Assembly: GCF_026683955.1 (NCBI RefSeq)
Contig: NZ_CP113343.1
Location: 3,348,001 to 3,412,000 of the forward strand
Origin: Arthrobacter sp. MMS18-M83
GTDB lineage: Bacteria > Actinomycetota > Actinomycetes > Actinomycetales > Micrococcaceae
Direction of reading: 5' to 3'
DNA length: 64,000 nucleotides
Shown here in pieces: positions 17,072-27,488 of this stretch. The first letter of the stretch is position 1; every line of letters starts with the position of its first letter. Under the pieces are notes generated by a model. It had not been told where the DNA came from, did not search any database, and was given only the letters and a program-made list of their open reading frames with translations. The position numbers were made by a program, and so were the translations under genes.

Positions 17072-18806
17072 CCCAGATTTTTCATCTGCCGCTGGTGGGC
17101 CGGCCGGGGGCGGCGTTGATCGCTGATCGGCTGTGATCTGGATTTTGGCGGGGCTGGAGTGGCCCTGGTGCCGCCGGGATCGGCGCGGATTTCCACTTCT
17201 CCGTTGGGTGTTTGTTCTGTGTCGTGGCGGTTGGAACCTTGGACCTGGCTACGTAGGCTTTGCCGGGGCGCTTTTCAGTCGCGCTGGGAGGTCTTTGATC
17301 CGGTCCAGCAGGACGGTGATGAGCTGTTTCTCCGGTGCCCTGTCTGGCAGGAGCAAGGTCCTCCGGCGGGCGCGGGTGATGATTTTCCCGGCGGTCGCGA
17401 AGAGCCGGTAGCGCCAGCGTTTGATGTCCCAGGACCTGGCGTGGTGGCCTTCCGGGAGGGCGGTGAGCTGCAGCCAGGAGGTGAGGTTCAATGCCAGGGC
17501 GGCGATGTTGGCCCAGGCCTGGTTCGCGGCGAAATCGTAGAACGGCAGCTTGCCCAGGCCGGTGTTCTTCAGGGTCTTGATCCGGTTCTCGCACCGGCCC
17601 CGGGCCCGGTGCCGGGCATCCAGGAACGGTCCGTGCCAGCGCGGTGCGTTCGTCAGGAACGCGGTGATGCGGTGCCCGTCCAGATCCAGCAGGGTCGGGG
17701 CCGCGCCGGGGTGCAGCGGCTCGGCCCGCAGGTAGATGTTCGTGCCCGGCGGGTAGTCCTTCAGCGGGATCACTTCGGTGGCGTTGATGACCCACGCGTT
17801 CGTGCGGTCGGTCCCGTGCTGGTCCAGGGCCGGTTGCCAGTACTGTTTGTCGTTGATCCAGTCGATCATGTGGGCTTTGGCTGCCGGGACCGGATACGAG
17901 ACGGAGAACTGCACGCCCAAGGAGTGCAGGTGCCAGAGGAACTTCCGCGAGGCGCCGGCACTGTCGGTGCGGACCAGGATCCTCTGCCCGTCCAGCTTCC
18001 CATCGGGGAAGAAGCTCTCGGGCAACTGGGCCGTGGCGGTCTCGAAGACACGGATATGGTCATCGGCGCTGTTCGCCCCCGCGCTGCCGGGCCGCAACAC
18101 GCAGGCGAGGATTTCCCCGGTGCCGTTGCCCGTGCCGTAATCGATGCTGGCGATGAACGGGGAGAAACCGTACCCGCCTTTGTACGTGCCCGCGGCCAGT
18201 TCCTTGTCACTGTGCGAGGTCACCAACGTGGCATCCAAGTCAACGATCAAGGGATCGGCGGCGGTTGCCTGGCCGCCGGGTTCGAAGTTCCCTGCAGCGT
18301 CCCAGGCCCTGGACCGCAGTTCCCGGGTCAGGGTCTCGAAGCCGTAGCTGAACAGTTCGGGGTTGGCGACGGTGCGTTCGAAAAACCGGGACACGGTCGC
18401 GTTCGAGGGCACCGGCCCGAAGATCCCGGGCGAGGAACGCAGCATGTCCAGGTCGCTGACGTGCTCGCCGCCGCCAGCGAGCATCAGGGCCAGGGAAGCG
18501 ATGAGCCGGCCGGGCCGGTGTCGGGCGCCGGAAGGAGCGAACTGGCCAAGCCGGTCCTCGCAGAGTCCGCGGAAACCCAGCGCGTCGATCAATTCCGTCA
18601 GAATCTTCGTTCCGGCGTGGGACACCAGTGACTGGCCGGTGAAGCCAACCGCTGCAGCAGGGAAAAGCCGGGTAAAATGATGCATCGAAAGGGTGCTCCT
18701 CACGATCAGGAAAATATGGCGTCGAATACCACTATTTTCCCAGCTCAGAGCACCCTTTCACTGCTTTAACGCGCCACTCGCGCCAGCTGGCCACGAAAAC
18801 CCCGGG
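17072..18806 (-). mobile_element. IS1380-family insertion sequence (1735 bp)
   Basis: The left end begins CCCAGATTTTTCATCTGCCG and the complement of the right end begins CCCGGGGTTTTCGTGGCCAG, giving imperfect inverted repeats. They are flanked by CTAA on both sides. One intact transposase is encoded on the minus strand. The element splits a formerly continuous segment between the rmlA remnant and the ydcF-like gene. Confidence 0.78.
17249..18685 (-). CDS. IS1380-family transposase
   Basis: This intact DDE transposase of 478 residues cuts and pastes its own element. Recognisable parts are the N-terminal GLCEDRLGQF region, the acidic motif LIVDLDATLVTSHSDKE, VRTDSAGASRKFLWHL, and the C-terminal RCENRIKTLKNTGLGKLPFYDFAANQAW with its catalytic glutamate. 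The start at 18685 (MHHFTRL) is preferred because a GAGGAG site lies ten bases upstream; the frame remains open to a GTG at 18703. No internal stop or frameshift is visible, so it may be active. Confidence 0.85.
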   Translation of the reverse strand: MHHFTRLFPAAAVGFTGQSLVSHAGTKILTELIDALGFRGLCEDRLGQFAPSGARHRPGRLIASLALMLAGGGEHVSDLDMLRSSPGIFGPVPSNATVSRFFERTVANPELFSYGFETLTRELRSRAWDAAGNFEPGGQATAADPLIVDLDATLVTSHSDKELAAGTYKGGYGFSPFIASIDYGTGNGTGEILACVLRPGSAGANSADDHIRVFETATAQLPESFFPDGKLDGQRILVRTDSAGASRKFLWHLHSLGVQFSVSYPVPAAKAHMIDWINDKQYWQPALDQHGTDRTNAWVINATEVIPLKDYPPGTNIYLRAEPLHPGAAPTLLDLDGHRITAFLTNAPRWHGPFLDARHRARGRCENRIKTLKNTGLGKLPFYDFAANQAWANIAALALNLTSWLQLTALPEGHHARSWDIKRWRYRLFATAGKIITRARRRTLLLPDRAPEKQLITVLLDRIKDLPARLKSAPAKPT

Positions 18807-18870
18807 CTAATCCCTTGGCAGCTCATGGGCCGCCGCGCCGTGTGCGACGCAAAAACGGTCGTGGTACGTT

Positions 18871-18954
18871 GCGGAATGCGGAATGCGGAATGCGGAATGC
18901 GGAATGCGGAACGCGGAACGCGGAACGCGGAACGCGGAACGCGGAACGCGGAAT
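18871..18954 (+). repeat. Microsatellite: twelve 7-bp units GCGGAAT/GCGGAAC
   Basis: The run consists of five GCGGAAT, six GCGGAAC and one GCGGAAT units with no interruption, then a partial GCGGAC. It lies between the IS1380-type element and the 3' end of the ydcF-like gene, outside any convincing coding frame. The block structure (T-type units, then C-type units, then a T-type unit) indicates slippage expansion after one substitution. Confidence 0.95.
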
Positions 18955-19000
18955 GCGGACATGCGCTACAAGGCCAAGCTCGTGGCCGGATAGTTCACCG

Positions 19001-19606
19001 TTAGCAGTCCGGGTGGATCGCAACCTTGACGAAGGCGGCTGTTTGGTAGACGTACTCGTACGCCCATGAAGATTTGGGGTTGGACAAGGAGAGCAGCGGC
19101 AGACCCGTCCGGTAGGCGACCATGCGCAGGTCTCCTCCGTAACAACGGCCCATGATCACCCGGGCACGGGTCACATGGAACTGGGCCGTGAGGACGTTGG
19201 CGTTTTTCCATCCGTATTGGCTTGACAGATCGCGGAGTGCCCGTGCTTCGCCTTGCGTCGTGAACGGATCAGGGTTGAAGCAAATAATCCGATACGAGCG
19301 GTGAGCAGCACATATGTCCGCCTCGAATTTGCCGTCTTTTCCAACTGGACTTGAGACCGCGAGCGCGGGTGCATACCCCTGTTGCATCAGCTGTTCCGCG
19401 TAACTGATGCGATTGTCAGGCGGCCCGAGGACGAACACCACATCGGCGTGTTCGGGTTCGTCAGAAGGCGGGGCCACATACAGGAAGATCCCAGCTACTC
19501 CCCATGCGATCGCCAAGGCTGCGATCACCGCAAATGCCATAACGATCGGCCGCTTCTTTCGCCTGGGCGGGGCGGTCTCCGTTTCGGGATCGCAGATAAG
19601 GGTCAT
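19001..19606 (-). CDS. YdcF-like protein (DUF218 domain), membrane-anchored
   Basis: The 201-residue protein has one N-terminal transmembrane segment (residues 20-43, IVMAFAVIAALAIAWGVAGI) followed by a DUF218/YdcF domain. That domain carries DVVFVLGPPDNRISYAEQL, TTQGEARALRDL and NVLTAQFHVTRARVI. DUF218 proteins are associated with cell-envelope and vancomycin-sensitivity functions, but the reaction is unknown. Topology suggests the domain is outside the membrane. It has no matching copy in the intact rmlA-oxidoreductase region. Confidence 0.78.
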   Translation of the reverse strand: MTLICDPETETAPPRRKKRPIVMAFAVIAALAIAWGVAGIFLYVAPPSDEPEHADVVFVLGPPDNRISYAEQLMQQGYAPALAVSSPVGKDGKFEADICAAHRSYRIICFNPDPFTTQGEARALRDLSSQYGWKNANVLTAQFHVTRARVIMGRCYGGDLRMVAYRTGLPLLSLSNPKSSWAYEYVYQTAAFVKVAIHPDC

Positions 19607-19704
19607 ACCGTCCTCTAACCAATGCGGGATTTGGGCGGCAACGCTGCACTGTCTCCAAGACTACTACCTGCACGCACGGGGCAGCTCGAAGCGTGGAGAA
19701 AGAC

Positions 19705-20575
19705 CTACTGCAGCTTGAACAGATTGTGTTGCCGGCCCTTCCAGCAGCTTCGGCCGAATAGCGGGAGCCGTGCAGTGGGCCAGTCCCAGGACTTCTCGGC
19801 GTCGTTCCAATGCAGGATGCCGCCCAGGTGCGCGCATTCCGCGGACACCCGGCACACCACACCATCCACGGTGCAGATCGCCGCCGGTTTCCCATGGAAA
19901 AGTCCCGTGATGCCGGTGCCTTCGGCGGGATGGGTTTCCTCCGTGATGGCCGGCTTCTTCTTCAGGGCTGCCTTGTCCCGGAAGTTCTGCTGCTGTGTCT
20001 CTAGGTTGAACGAAATCGTGGACGCGGCGCCGCGCGGACCCGTGACCCGGTGGTGGATGGTCCGTGCCCAAGGGAGCTGACCGCTGCCGGTGATGTCGGA
20101 AACGACGTCCAGCGCCGCCGCAACACCATTGGTCATGCCTCACTTGTTGTAGCCGGTGCCGAACAGGATCTTGCCCCGGCCCCGGGGGAACCTGCCAAAG
20201 AACGGCATGAGGTTGGTGGCCTGGTAGTCCTGGGCCGACCACGTGTGCGTCACCTCGGCGCCCGGATAGTACCGTTGGGCCCAGCCGAGCAGCTCGTCCA
20301 CGTGAACCTGCGTGGACGGCGCCCGGCCACCCGCGTGCCCGAACCCGCCCACCAAAAGCAACCTCCCGCCGTCGGGCACTGGATAGTCCCGCAGAGAGCG
20401 TGTGGGAGGTTCGGCTGAAAGGTACATCCCCGGTGGCGGGCTCATGCCCTCTGGCAGGCGCAGTGCGGCGGCATAGGAGCGATTGGGCCGCAGCTTGGCG
20501 AAGTAGAGCCCGCGGTTCAGCATGGGTGTCGCGGTGGCGAGCACCACGTTGCGGGCGGTGACCTCACCCTTCCTG
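19705..20575 (-). pseudogene. Truncated duplicate of the FAD/Rieske oxidoreductase (C-terminal half)
   Basis: This roughly 870-bp stretch is nearly identical to 23023-23899, the 3' half of the intact oxidoreductase. It has a nonsense change (TGG to TGA in the NKWGMTNG segment, near 20137-20139). It also has small indels that disrupt the second Rieske half-motif, giving SWDWPTARLP instead of SWDCPLHGSRY. Homology ends abruptly at 20575, where unrelated sequence joins the GEVTARN codons. It is therefore a dead partial copy. Confidence 0.88.
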
Positions 20576-20649
20576 CTCGTGGACTTGTAGGTTTGGCCCA
20601 TCAAGAGGGAAGGCCGACGGCCTAGATACGGAGTCGAGTCACCGTCTGG

Positions 20650-21654
20650 CTAGTTTTGCAGTGCCGAGACATAGTGCTGCAGGCGAATACCTGCAAAACA
20701 GGCTCGAATCCCGCATCCGTGATCTTGCTCAGGTTCAGGACGCTTCCAAGCGGGCGTGGGGCGGCGGCTTTACCACGGAAGTACTCTTCTGTGGTGACGC
20801 CTGTGGCGGAGTCCCGCGTCGCGCCGCTTAGCTCGTAGGCGTCGGCGGCGATGTCCGTCCAGGATTGCGGTTTGCCGCCGTTGCTGCGGTTGTAGGTGCC
20901 GTAGCTGGCCTTGGAGTCCAGCAAATGTTCGATTCCCGCGGCGATATCCTCGGTGAAGCTAAGACGCCCGATTTGGTCGTTGACGACGCTCGGCCTGATT
21001 CCACGGCTCGCGAGCGAAGCCATGGTACGAACGAAGTTGTTTCCCTCGCCGATCACCCAACTGGTCCGCACAATGTAATGGCACGGAACAACGCTGACCA
21101 CGGCGTCCCCGGCAGCTTTGGTCTGGCCATACACGCCAAGAGGGGTGAAAGGTTCATTTTCGTCATGCAATTCGCGTGTGCCGTCGAAGACATAATCCGA
21201 CGAGATATGAACCAACGTCAGGTCCTGCTCGATCGCAGTCTTCGCCAAGCGCGCCACAGCTGAGACATTCACCTGCCATGCAGCTGCCCGCCCCTCGGGA
21301 CTCTCGGCTGCGTCAACGGCGGTGTAAGCGGCCGCATTGATGAACGTCGAGTAGTTCTTCCAGTTCCGTCCCGCAAACGACGCTTCCTGGGACAAGTCAA
21401 AGTCCGACCGCCCGGCGAACTCAACGGAAGGATCGCCGTCGTATAGTTCGCGCAACGCCTTGCCGAGCTGGCCGTCGGCGCCCACCACGAGTACCTTCCG
21501 AGCCGGCATAGGCACCACCTCCGCCAGCCGAGGGTGTGCTTTGTCCTTGTCCGACAGCTCTGCCTGCTCCAACGGCACCGGCCAGTCAATTGCAGCGGTC
21601 TCGTCCGCGAGATTCAGGAAGGCGTATCGGCTCTGGGTGTCTGCAGACCAGTGG
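20650..21654 (-). pseudogene. rmlD: Truncated rmlCD: end of RmlC fused to an RmlD dTDP-4-dehydrorhamnose reductase domain
   Basis: In many actinobacteria RmlC (3,5-epimerase) and RmlD (reductase) are one protein. Here only the last 40 or so residues of RmlC survive (LADETAAIDWPVPLEQ...), followed by a near-complete RmlD from MPARKVLVVGADGQLG (ATG 21509) with YGQTK and SSDYVFDG motifs. Close to the 3' end the frame slips: the reading ending LQHYVSALQN with stop at 20650-20652 looks like the original C-terminus, while the open frame runs on to 20622. A separate RmlD might still be made from 21509. Its role would be the last step of dTDP-L-rhamnose synthesis. Confidence 0.68.
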
Positions 21655-22811
<1,157 letters not shown>

Positions 22812-23022
22812 TCTTTAGTTGTGCGTTCCCCATCGGGTGTCCGGGCGGCCACGAACTGATATTCACGGCCATCAAACGCCAGATCAACATCAGTAAAGCT
22901 AAAGAACAGGATCGGCACCGGTCCTTACGGGGAGCTTAAAATTCGCGTAAATGGCACCGAGTGTGGGATGACCACAAAATGAGTGATCATTTTGGCAAAT
23001 TGAGATGCCGCACCCATCCCTC

Positions 23023-24543
23023 CTACTGCAGCTTAAACAAATTGTGCGTCGCCGGCCCTTCCAGCAGCTTCCCCGCAGCCGAATAACGGGAACCATGCAG
23101 TGGGCAGTCCCAGGACTTCTCGGCGTCGTTCCAATGCAGGATACCGCCCAGGTGCGCGCATTCCGCGGACACCCGGCACACCACACCGTCCACGGTGCAG
23201 ATCGCCGCCGGTTTCCCGTGGAAAAGTCCCGTGACGCCTGTGCCTTCGGCGGGGTGGGTTTCCTCCGTGATGGCCGGCTTCTTCTTCAGGGCTGCCTTGT
23301 CCCGGAAGTTCTGCTGCTGTGTCTCTAGGTTGAACGAAATCGTGGACGCGGCGCCGCGCGGACCCGTGACCCGGTGGTGGATGGTCCGTGCCCACGGGAG
23401 CTGACCGCTGCCGGTGATATCAGAAACGACGTCCAGCGCCGCTGCAACACCATTGGTCATGCCCCACTTGTTGTAGCCGGTGCCGAAGAGGATCTTGCCG
23501 CGGCCCCGGGGGAATCTGCCGAAGAACGGCATGAGGTTGGTGGCCTGGTAGTCCTGGGCCGACCACGTGTGCGTCACCTCGGCGTCCGGATAGTACCGTT
23601 GGGCCCAGCCAAGCAGCTCGTCCACGTGAACCTGCGTCGACGGCGCCCGGCCACCCGCGTGCCCGAACCCGCCCACCAAAAGCAACCTCCCGCCGTCGGG
23701 CACTGGATAGTCCCGCAGCGAGCGTGTGGGAGGTTCGGCTGAAAGGTACATCCCCGGTGGCGGGCTCATGCCCTCTGGCAGCCGCAGTGCGGCGGCATAG
23801 GAGCGATTGGGCCGCAGCTTGGCGAAGTAGAGCCCGCGGTTCAGCATGGGTGTCGCGGTGGCGAGCACCACGTTGCGGGCGGTGACCTCACCCTTCCTGG
23901 TGACCACTGCCAGGGGATCGCCGTTCCGGACGTCCATGACGCGCACGCCCTCCACGATGCTTCCACCGGCCGCCCGGACATCGGCGGCTAGCGCGTCCAA
24001 CACATCCATCGGGTTGAACTGCGCCTGGTTCGCAAGCCGCAAGGCGTCGTCGACGTCGAACGGCAGCCCCGTCTCCCGGGTGGACTTGACGTTGAGTCCG
24101 GCAGCCCGGGCCACGAAGGCTTCCGCGCGGAGCCGATCCGCGCCTGCCGGGGTTGTGGCGAATGTGTAGGCATCCCGATACTGGAAAGGCACACCCCGCC
24201 CCTCGAGGTAGTCGAGCAACCACTTCTGGCCCGCCCTGTTCGCGTCAACGTAGGCCCGGACCACGTCCACCGGATACTGGTTACGCAGCGCAGACAGGGT
24301 GGTGCCCTGCAACAGGCTCAGCTTGGCGGTGGTGTTTCCGGTGTTGACCGCGCCGACATGCCGGGCTTCAAGGACCAGCACACTGCTTCCCGCCCGTGCC
24401 AGCATGAGCGCCGTGGCCAGGCCCGTGATGCCGGCGCCGACCACCACGCAGTCGTAACTGTTTCCAGGAGTGAATTCATCGGGGCTTGTTGCACCGGGGG
24501 AGTCCTTGTCCGGCCCGCGCGCGTCCAGCCACAGAGAAGTCAT
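23023..24543 (-). CDS. FAD-dependent oxidoreductase with C-terminal Rieske [2Fe-2S] domain
   Basis: The protein has 506 residues. The N-terminal FAD-binding Rossmann motif is VVVGAGITGLATALMLARAG (residues 33-52), followed by a DAO-type oxidase fold. The C-terminal Rieske domain has both cluster half-sites: CAHLGG and CPLHGSRY. It resembles the YurR/DadA-like plus Rieske family of cytoplasmic amine or imine oxidases of unknown substrate. The start at 24543 gives the normal N-terminus, with a GGGAAG site upstream; the open frame continues much further without features. A degraded partial copy lies at 19705-20575. Confidence 0.82.
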   Translation of the reverse strand: MTSLWLDARGPDKDSPGATSPDEFTPGNSYDCVVVGAGITGLATALMLARAGSSVLVLEARHVGAVNTGNTTAKLSLLQGTTLSALRNQYPVDVVRAYVDANRAGQKWLLDYLEGRGVPFQYRDAYTFATTPAGADRLRAEAFVARAAGLNVKSTRETGLPFDVDDALRLANQAQFNPMDVLDALAADVRAAGGSIVEGVRVMDVRNGDPLAVVTRKGEVTARNVVLATATPMLNRGLYFAKLRPNRSYAAALRLPEGMSPPPGMYLSAEPPTRSLRDYPVPDGGRLLLVGGFGHAGGRAPSTQVHVDELLGWAQRYYPDAEVTHTWSAQDYQATNLMPFFGRFPRGRGKILFGTGYNKWGMTNGVAAALDVVSDITGSGQLPWARTIHHRVTGPRGAASTISFNLETQQQNFRDKAALKKKPAITEETHPAEGTGVTGLFHGKPAAICTVDGVVCRVSAECAHLGGILHWNDAEKSWDCPLHGSRYSAAGKLLEGPATHNLFKLQ

Positions 24544-24722
24544 GACAGTCCCACTTCCCTTCAACCGGGGCACGGTCCACACCGGAGTTAGCGCGGCGGC
24601 GGCCCGGTAGTGCCAGAGAAGCAGAAGGCCGCGGGAGAAGCAAGAGGTTGCCGCCGCCGTCGTCGTGGGTTGCTCGTGCCAAATCGACGCGATGGACCAC
24701 CAAAAGGGCACTGACAGACAGG

Positions 24723-25814
24723 TCAGGCCCGCCTGGCCCTGCCGGTACCACTTGGGAAGATGAGATGGCCTGCGCGCCCGCCCCAGGTGGCCCATTCGCT
24801 GGGTTGGACCGAGGGCCGCCCAAGGTGATAGCCCTGTCCGACCCTTATTCCCAACCCGGCAATCGTGGTGAGTTCGGCGCTGGTCTCGATGTGTTGAGCG
24901 GTCAGGACCGCCCCGATCTCCCGCGCGAACCCGACCTCCGCCTCGACGATTTCCTGGCGGAGGGGATCCTGGCTGAGACCCGTGGTCAGTCTCGGGTCCA
25001 GCTTGATCATCTCCGGCTTGAGCCGATGAATATGGCGGACCGAAGCGAAGTAGGAACCCGTATTTTCGATTGACAGGCGCACGCCGGCGCTGCGCAGCGG
25101 CCCCACCGCCGCGTCGAGCGAAGCGGCCTGTTCCGGGGGGAAGTGCCCGGAGATTTCCAGGATCACACGGTCCGGCGCCACCGGAGTTTGATCGAAAAGT
25201 GCAGGAAGGCGCGGATCCAGGCAGACAGCATCGGAAAGCTTCAACGCCACGAAAAGCTGGGATGGCAGATCCAACGCCGCCATAAGTGCCGACTCCAGCG
25301 CCGCGAATTCAAGATCTGTGCGGAGCCCGGTGTCCTCGGCTTCTGCGAACCAGTAGTTGGCAGGGTCTCCACCGTCGCTGACGAAGCGCGTCAAGGCCTC
25401 GACGCCCACCACGGTACCCGTAGTGAGGTCGAAAACGGGCTGGAAGGCGGTCATCAGCATGTGGTCCCTGAGTACCGCCTCGAGCCGCGTGGTGGCATGC
25501 TGCGACGAATCCTCGTCCACCTGCGAGGCCGGGGCAGTTGTGTCCGGAACATCCGTGCCGGGCTGTTGCGTCCGGAGCGAAGACAAGTGTTTCAGCAGCG
25601 CCTCTTCCGGATGCCCCGGATGGGCTGCAACATGCCGGCGAAGTTGTTCACGCACAGCATCCGTTGCCTGCGAAGAGTCCGCCAAGACTTCATCGATGAT
25701 TTCCAGGACCTGGCTGCGTAGCCCACCGAGCTCGTCGCGGCGAGCCGCCACGAACCCCGGACTGGCGTGCATGGCGTTGGTCAAAGCAAGAAAAGACGGC
25801 TTCTGCGTCGACAT
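24723..25814 (-). CDS. EAL-domain protein with degenerate catalytic site
   Basis: The protein has 363 residues. The first 110 contain no recognised domain, and an EAL domain occupies about residues 115-350. The signature EAL is present at 139-141 (GVEALTRF). Other residues needed for cyclic-di-GMP hydrolysis are changed: the conserved Asn is replaced in LKLSDA, the Glu of the LEITE motif reads LEISG, and the DD of DDFGTGYS is Glu250-Asn251 in SIENTGSYF. It therefore probably does not hydrolyse c-di-GMP and may bind a ligand or a partner. The start at 25814 is chosen because it removes an arginine-rich unrelated extension. Confidence 0.8.
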   Translation of the reverse strand: MSTQKPSFLALTNAMHASPGFVAARRDELGGLRSQVLEIIDEVLADSSQATDAVREQLRRHVAAHPGHPEEALLKHLSSLRTQQPGTDVPDTTAPASQVDEDSSQHATTRLEAVLRDHMLMTAFQPVFDLTTGTVVGVEALTRFVSDGGDPANYWFAEAEDTGLRTDLEFAALESALMAALDLPSQLFVALKLSDAVCLDPRLPALFDQTPVAPDRVILEISGHFPPEQAASLDAAVGPLRSAGVRLSIENTGSYFASVRHIHRLKPEMIKLDPRLTTGLSQDPLRQEIVEAEVGFAREIGAVLTAQHIETSAELTTIAGLGIRVGQGYHLGRPSVQPSEWATWGGRAGHLIFPSGTGRARRA

Positions 25815-26033
25815 GAAATTTTCCTTTGCCTCTAGCTCCGGCTGAGCCCGGGACCTGCAAACTAAGGGAATCGTACAGCCGGACAAACCGGTCAGCCTGC
25901 ATTGGGATGAAATAGGCACGCCGTTACGTGGTTCCCCGCTGTGGACGCGCGGCAGATTCACGATCCTCCCGGCTCTCCGTGGGTAGAATCGAGGCCTGAA
26001 CACTGCCGGAACGCATCTGAAGACGGAGAAACA

Positions 26034-26849
26034 ATGTCAGCATGGCTCGAAGTCGGCCCGGACAACTACGTGCTGGAGACCGAGGGTTGCCTGCTCAACA
26101 CGGGCCTCGTGATAGGCACGGAACGAGCCATGGTGATCGACACCGGCTGCGGCCCCCGTCAAGGCCGGCAGATCCTCGCCGCTGTCCGCGAAAAGACCCA
26201 GCTGCCGCTGGTAGTCGTAAACACCCACGCCCACTACGACCACTACTTCGGTAACGCCATTTTTGCCGACGACGGCGTCACGGAGTTCTGGGGGCACGTC
26301 AACTGTGCAGCCACAATCGACGACGACGGCGACCACCAGCGCCGCTTCGTCGCCGCCACGGAACCGGAGATGGCCTCGGGCAAGGGCGACGCCGTCGAGA
26401 TCGTCATACCCAATGCGATCGTCAAGGACCAGCCCGTCCTGGTTGACCTGGGCGGCCTGACCGCCACCCTGTTCTACCTGGGCCGCGGCCACACCGACGG
26501 CGACCTCCTGGTAGGCACGCCCAGCACCCTCTTTGCCGGCGACCTCGTGGAACAAGGGGCCCACCCATCGTTCGAGGACTCCTACCCGGAGGACTGGGCG
26601 GACGTCCTGCGGCACATCTCGGCCCTGCGCCACCGCTACGAATTCCTGATCCCCGGCCACGGAAAGCCCTGCAGTGACCAGTTCGTGAAGACCATGGCCG
26701 ACACAATGTCCACAGCGGTACGGCAAGCGAGGCAGTCGATCCGGGACACGCCGTCGGACGCTACTAAAGCGATCCCGGTGCTTCCCTACGGACCCGAACA
26801 ATCACGCTGGTTCATCAAGCGGCTCCAGGAAACGCAGGCGCACCACTAA
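26034..26849 (+). CDS. Metallo-beta-lactamase-fold hydrolase
   Basis: The 271-residue protein has the full MBL zinc-binding signature HAHYDH at residues 65-70, GHTDGD around 159, the bridging aspartate in LFAGDLVEQ, and the C-terminal PGHGKP. It is probably a cytoplasmic hydrolase of the glyoxalase-II/lactonase-like superfamily; the substrate is not evident. The start at 26034 follows a GGAGAAA site. Its stop overlaps the end of the convergent cation-efflux gene by four bases. No operon partner is apparent. Confidence 0.85.
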   Translation: MSAWLEVGPDNYVLETEGCLLNTGLVIGTERAMVIDTGCGPRQGRQILAAVREKTQLPLVVVNTHAHYDHYFGNAIFADDGVTEFWGHVNCAATIDDDGDHQRRFVAATEPEMASGKGDAVEIVIPNAIVKDQPVLVDLGGLTATLFYLGRGHTDGDLLVGTPSTLFAGDLVEQGAHPSFEDSYPEDWADVLRHISALRHRYEFLIPGHGKPCSDQFVKTMADTMSTAVRQARQSIRDTPSDATKAIPVLPYGPEQSRWFIKRLQETQAHH

Positions 26850-27463
26850 GGGGTGGCGTGGTTGAAGGCGTGGCCGGCCTCAAGGAGAGCGTAGTAAATG
26901 ATCACGACGCCGGCCAGGGGATCGGCCCACCACCAGCCGAACAGGGCGTTAAGGGCGAGCCCGGCCAGGACCGCGCCGGCCAGATAGGCATCCACAAGGG
27001 TCACTTTCCCTTCCGCGCGGAGCACCGGATTGCCCAAGCTGCGCCCGGTGCGGATCTTGCCCCACGCAAGGGCGAGCATGACCACGAAGGTCAGGGCCGT
27101 CCATGCGATGCCCGGAGCTGAGGTGCCAGGGCGGACGCCTGTGGCAAACACAATGGCCAACTGGATGAGCAGGTAGGCGCCCAAAACGGCGAAAGCCGTC
27201 CCTATCAGTCTCATCGCGGGAGCTTCGCGCTCCTTGTGGGCGCCCTTGAGCTGCCACACCACTACCACCGACGCGAAGATCTCGATCAGGGAATCCAAGC
27301 CGAAACCGGCCAGCGCAGGGGAACCGGCCTGAATGGCGGCGGCGGCCAGTACTCCGAGGCCGATCACGTTCCAGGCCAGGGTCGCGTATTCCAGACGAAG
27401 GCCGCGGCGCAACAATATCCCGGAGTCTGCGGTTGGGGTTGTGTTGACGTCCGGACTGGTCAT
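26846..27463 (-). CDS. Cation-efflux-like membrane protein (CDF superfamily transmembrane part)
   Basis: The 205-residue protein has six hydrophobic segments and resembles the membrane domain of cation diffusion facilitators. The acidic residues lie in FGLDSLIEIFASVVVVWQL and in VTLVDAYLAGAVLAGLALNALFG, followed by WWADPLAGVVI. It lacks the C-terminal cytoplasmic metal-binding domain found in full CDF transporters (about 300 residues). Transport of a divalent metal is likely but the ion is unknown. The start at 27463 excludes a basic non-hydrophobic extension. It sits 25 bp behind the deoR stop, on the same strand. Confidence 0.72.
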   Translation of the reverse strand: MTSPDVNTTPTADSGILLRRGLRLEYATLAWNVIGLGVLAAAAIQAGSPALAGFGLDSLIEIFASVVVVWQLKGAHKEREAPAMRLIGTAFAVLGAYLLIQLAIVFATGVRPGTSAPGIAWTALTFVVMLALAWGKIRTGRSLGNPVLRAEGKVTLVDAYLAGAVLAGLALNALFGWWWADPLAGVVIIYYALLEAGHAFNHATP

Positions 27464-27488
27464 GGGGTCTGCTTCTTTCTCGGGAGCG

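Noticed and set aside
17159..18631. 490-codon plus-strand open frame over the IS1380-type element
   Set aside because: It mirrors the intact transposase on the minus strand, which has clear DDE motifs. The plus-strand translation is low-complexity Gly/Arg/Pro-rich.
22812..23022. Gene or RNA between rmlA and the oxidoreductase
   Set aside because: I see no coding frame with features and no structured RNA family. The stretch resembles IS debris but no termini could be matched.
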